DNA from: CAYRGG01 sp964423745
GTDB taxonomy: Bacteria; Pseudomonadota; Gammaproteobacteria; Competibacterales; Competibacteraceae
Direction: 5' to 3'
Assembly: GCA_964423745.1 (NCBI GenBank)
Contig: CAYRGG010000009.1
Span: 36,042 to 100,041, forward strand
Length of the DNA stretch: 64,000 bases
Of this stretch, positions 62,401-64,000 are shown piece by piece. The translations under genes were made by a program, and so were the position numbers. Within the stretch, counting starts at the first letter, position 1. Each line of letters begins with the position of its first letter. Below the pieces are notes generated by a model, which saw nothing but the letters and a program-made list of their open reading frames with translations, was not told the DNA's origin and did not search any database.

Positions 62401-63255
62401 GTCGTATTCACCAAACTCGTTGGGTAGACCGGCGTTGGGATAGGCGGAGACGTAAGTATCAGCGATCTGGGATAATTCTTCGATGTAAGGGCGTAGTTCT
62501 TCAGCCCCTAACGCACAGTTCAAACCGATACTTAAGGGATTAATATGGCGTAGCGAGTTCCAGAAAGCTTCAGTAACTTGCCCAGATAGGGTGCGGCCTG
62601 AGGCGTCAGTAATCGTGCCTGATATCATGACCGGTACGGGCATACCTTGGGTTTCACCGTAGAGATCAATGGCGGCGAGGGCTGCTTTAGCATTCAGCGT
62701 ATCAAAGATCGTTTCAACCAGCAGGAGGTCAACACCACCGTCCATCAAGCCACTGATGGCTTCGCTGTAAGCCGTTACTAGCTGATCGAAAGAAACGTTG
62801 CGAAAGCCAGGATTAGTTACATCTGGGGAAAGCGAGGCGGTACGGTTGGTGGGACCCAGAGCACCCGCTACAAAGCGCACTTGGCCTGTCTCTTGAGCTA
62901 CCCTATCAGCGGCTTCTCGGGCCAATCGAGCAGACGCTACGTTTAACTCGTACACTAACGCTTCCATATGATAATCTGCCATGGAAATAGCGTTAGCATT
63001 AAAGGTATTCGTCTCTATAATGTCCGCCCCAGCTTGTAAATACTGGGTATGGATATCTCGAATAATGGTGGGTTGGGTAAGGGACAAAAGATCATTATTG
63101 CCTTTAAGATCACTTGACCAGTCTTTAAAGCGTTCGCCCCGATAATCATTTTCTTCGAGTTTATGGCTCTGAATCATGGTGCCCATGGCGCCATCCAAAA
63201 TGGCAATACGCTGAGCAAGAATTTCCTTAAATTTAGTAAGGCAGTTATTGGTCAT
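59500..63255 (-). CDS. metH: Cobalamin-dependent methionine synthase MetH
   Basis: MetH transfers a methyl group from 5-methyltetrahydrofolate to homocysteine through cob(I)alamin. The 1251-residue product has all four modules: the homocysteine domain (DGAMGTMIQ at the start, zinc Cys in GLNCALG and GGCCGTTPKHI), the folate domain (FVNVGERTNVTGSAKFRKLI), the B12 domain with the axial histidine in DVHDIGKNIVGVVLQC, and the C-terminal reactivation domain binding SAM (YFSHSDARYFGVGKI). The start matches relatives (a short tail before ERI/QRIAILDG) although the ribosome binding site is poor. B12 supply is not encoded here. Confidence 0.97.
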   Translation of the reverse strand: MTNNCLTKFKEILAQRIAILDGAMGTMIQSHKLEENDYRGERFKDWSSDLKGNNDLLSLTQPTIIRDIHTQYLQAGADIIETNTFNANAISMADYHMEALVYELNVASARLAREAADRVAQETGQVRFVAGALGPTNRTASLSPDVTNPGFRNVSFDQLVTAYSEAISGLMDGGVDLLLVETIFDTLNAKAALAAIDLYGETQGMPVPVMISGTITDASGRTLSGQVTEAFWNSLRHINPLSIGLNCALGAEELRPYIEELSQIADTYVSAYPNAGLPNEFGEYDQDPEAMAAIVQEFATSGLVNILGGCCGTTPKHIQAIAEAVRSLPPRQIPVLPQQCRLSGLEPCTIGPDSLFVNVGERTNVTGSAKFRKLIKEGDYDTALDVARSQVQNGAQLIDINMDEGMLDSEEAMVTFLNLVAAEPDIARVPIVIDSSKWSIIEAGLKCVQGKSIVNSISLKEGEAAFIAQAKLVRRYGAAVIVMAFDEQGQADTQQRKVEICTRCYRILTEQLGFPPEDIIFDPNIFAVATGIEEHNNYSVDFIEATKEIKKTLPHVKISGGLSNVSFSFRGNDRVREAMHSVFLYHAIKAGMDMGIVNAGQLAIYEDIPANLRERVEDVILNRRSDATERLLEIAEQYKHEGGAVTAQREDLSWREWPVTKRLEHALVKGIDEYIEADTEEARQQATKSLEVIEGPLMDGMNVVGDLFGAGKMFLPQVVKSARVMKKAVAYLIPHIEREKDGASVRSSNGKIVLATVKGDVHDIGKNIVGVVLQCNNFEVIDLGVMVPAQKILDTARQAGAEIIGLSGLITPSLDEMVHVAKEMQRQHLTLPLLIGGATTSVIHTAVKISPQYEQAVIYVKDASRAVGVAQNLVSPTQREGYVAQIKTDYDKKREQHKGRRAKSEALTLTAARKNKLHVDWDQYTPTQPTFLGSKVFADYPLDPLVERIDWTPFFQAWELHGRFPKLLDDPIVGQQAQQLYQDAQTMLDRLVREKWLTARAVIGFFPANRLGDDDIEVYTDDSRTQVLTTLHHLRQQTRLPAGKPNRCLADWIAPKDTGIADYIGAFGVTAGIGIDSWVAAFEKDHDDYQAILLKALADRLAEAFAEHMHQRVRKEFWGYAPQENLDNEALIAERYQGIRPAPGYPACPDHTEKQLLWDLLQVQENIGLSLTESYAMVPTAAVSGWYFSHSDARYFGVGKITRDQVKDYAQRKGMTLTEAERWLGPSLAYEPDNEEEEATTDSEPVTIMNS

Positions 63256-63686
63256 GAGAGAGATATCACTTGTCTTGATTGTTTAACAACAGGAATTTAC
63301 CAGGTAAATCTAGTCAAGGGTACCGTACAAAATTTTAGTAAGTGCCTTAATGCCTTGTTTATTAAAGGTCTTTAACCTGATGGCTGAAATTCATTATGGC
63401 ATTGTAAAGCAAACCAGACCGGCGAATGAAGCTATCTATGTATGAAGAGGTGGGAAAAAAATTTAGAAAGGTTACAAAAATGCTTGTAAATAAATAAAGT
63501 CTTATGAGAAATTCAATGACTTATCGGAGATGCAAGTGGTTGTAATCAAAAAATATTTATTATGAGCCTATAGCTTTTGCGTTTTTTGTAAAACGTATAC
63601 TACAGTATAGCTTGCTACAGTGTAGAACTTAATTTACAACAAACGCAACTTAGCTTGTTTTAGATCATGGGCAACCATCGCTACCG
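63256..63686. other. 431-base region upstream of metH
   Basis: No gene is seen and I found none of the conserved boxes of a cobalamin or SAM riboswitch. A direct repeat CTACAGTATAG / CTACAGTGTAG lies at 63600-63625. The metH promoter is presumably here. Confidence 0.5.
63600..63625. promoter_or_regulatory. Direct repeat, possible operator
   Basis: CTACAGTATAG (63600-63610) is repeated as CTACAGTGTAG (63615-63625), 15 bases apart. The left copy is part of a near-palindrome TATACTACAGTATA. It is downstream of the 61-residue gene and 350 bases from metH, so the target is unclear. Confidence 0.3.
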
Positions 63687-63872
63687 TTACGAGGGTAATT
63701 GCCGCCGTAGCTCATTATGTAGTTGCCGACTTAGCCCCCGAATCATCCGTAAATTATGTTTGGCATCGACGGGATCTTCATAGGGACCAAAGCGTTCATC
63801 AAAAACTTTGAACCACCAACCGCTGCGATCAAACCAAACAAAGGGATAATAGGTTCTATCGCTTTTTTTCAT
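63687..63872 (-). CDS. Small protein, unknown function
   Basis: The 61-residue product has a strong upstream ribosome binding site (AGGGAGGAA, about 11 bases before the ATG) and a composition unlike random sequence: FVWFDRSGWWFKVFDERFGP followed by YEDPVDAKHNLRMIRG and a basic C-terminus. The W/F-x-x-R-x-G-x-W-F...G-P-Y/F pattern recalls small DUF6316-type proteins, which I offer only as a possibility. Confidence 0.6.
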   Translation of the reverse strand: MKKSDRTYYPFVWFDRSGWWFKVFDERFGPYEDPVDAKHNLRMIRGLSRQLHNELRRQLPS

Positions 63873-64000
63873 TGTAGGATGTTCCTCCCTAGATTTTGAA
63901 ACGGTGTGTTAAAAGCACCCACTCGATGCTCCATTGGTTTAAAACCATCCTAACAAGTAAAATTAGAACAATCACACTAACTTACAAGTTTTGGTCTAAT

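Noticed and set aside
63256..63560. Cobalamin or SAM riboswitch before metH
   Set aside because: I looked for the conserved boxes and stems and did not find them.
1..64000. CRISPR arrays, tRNA genes, prophage or complete insertion sequences
   Set aside because: None seen: no regularly spaced repeats, no cloverleaf-like tRNA sequences recognised, no integrase or transposase frames.

Overview
The window looks like a chromosomal segment of a free-living gammaproteobacterium. The evidence is the order rnpB-mraZ-dcw cluster, the lpxC gene of a Gram-negative outer membrane, a cytochrome c4 / dsbA / EEP-family block of the kind seen in pseudomonad-like genomes, a Pil-Chp type chemosensory operon, and a DUF3450-ExbB-ExbB-ExbD-TonB-TPR operon of the kind found in marine gammaproteobacteria. 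The order within the class cannot be fixed from the sequence alone. I see no tRNA or rRNA genes, no CRISPR array, no prophage and no intact insertion sequence.

Layout. 127-477 is RNase P RNA. 822-16555 is the division and cell wall cluster, all on the plus strand and tightly overlapped: mraZ, rsmH, ftsL, ftsI, (murE missing), murF, mraY, murD, ftsW, murG, murC, murB, (ddl missing), ftsQ, ftsA, ftsZ; lpxC follows after two small inverted-repeat elements. 18-23 kb carries small housekeeping and unknown genes (membrane protein, NUDIX hydrolase, FFLEELY-type protein, fadD, AlkB-like dioxygenase, lipoprotein). 23.8-28.6 kb is an accessory patch: an 849-residue repeat protein with no known function, a HigBA-like toxin-antitoxin pair, a Pmp3-like membrane peptide and a lipoprotein. 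28.7-40.8 kb is a complete TonB energy-transduction operon (minus strand) facing a TonB-dependent receptor and a secreted, internally duplicated repeat protein (plus strand). 41.1-46.2 kb has a fused 5-oxoprolinase and an outer-membrane beta-barrel protein. 46.3-56.3 kb is YedK/HMCES plus a Pil-Chp-like chemosensory operon with a very large ChpA. 56.9-63.9 kb has an EEP-family protein, DsbA, cytochrome c4, MetH and a 61-residue protein.

Main points. (1) In the place of murE there is only a 201-nt open frame. It overlaps ftsI by ATGA and murF by GTGA, and it is filled by a short palindromic repeat that recurs near 40.95-41.06 kb. (2) The divergent region between the TonB operon and its receptor carries two back-to-back sequences resembling PhoB (Pho) boxes. 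A third lies before the duplicated secreted protein. Together they suggest a phosphate-starvation uptake system. (3) The secreted protein contains a 1473-nt tandem duplication whose central 998 nt appear identical in both copies while the flanks differ, the pattern expected of recent gene conversion. (4) The ChpA homologue carries three repeated helical domains that lack the phosphorylatable histidine, plus a poly-aspartate microsatellite.
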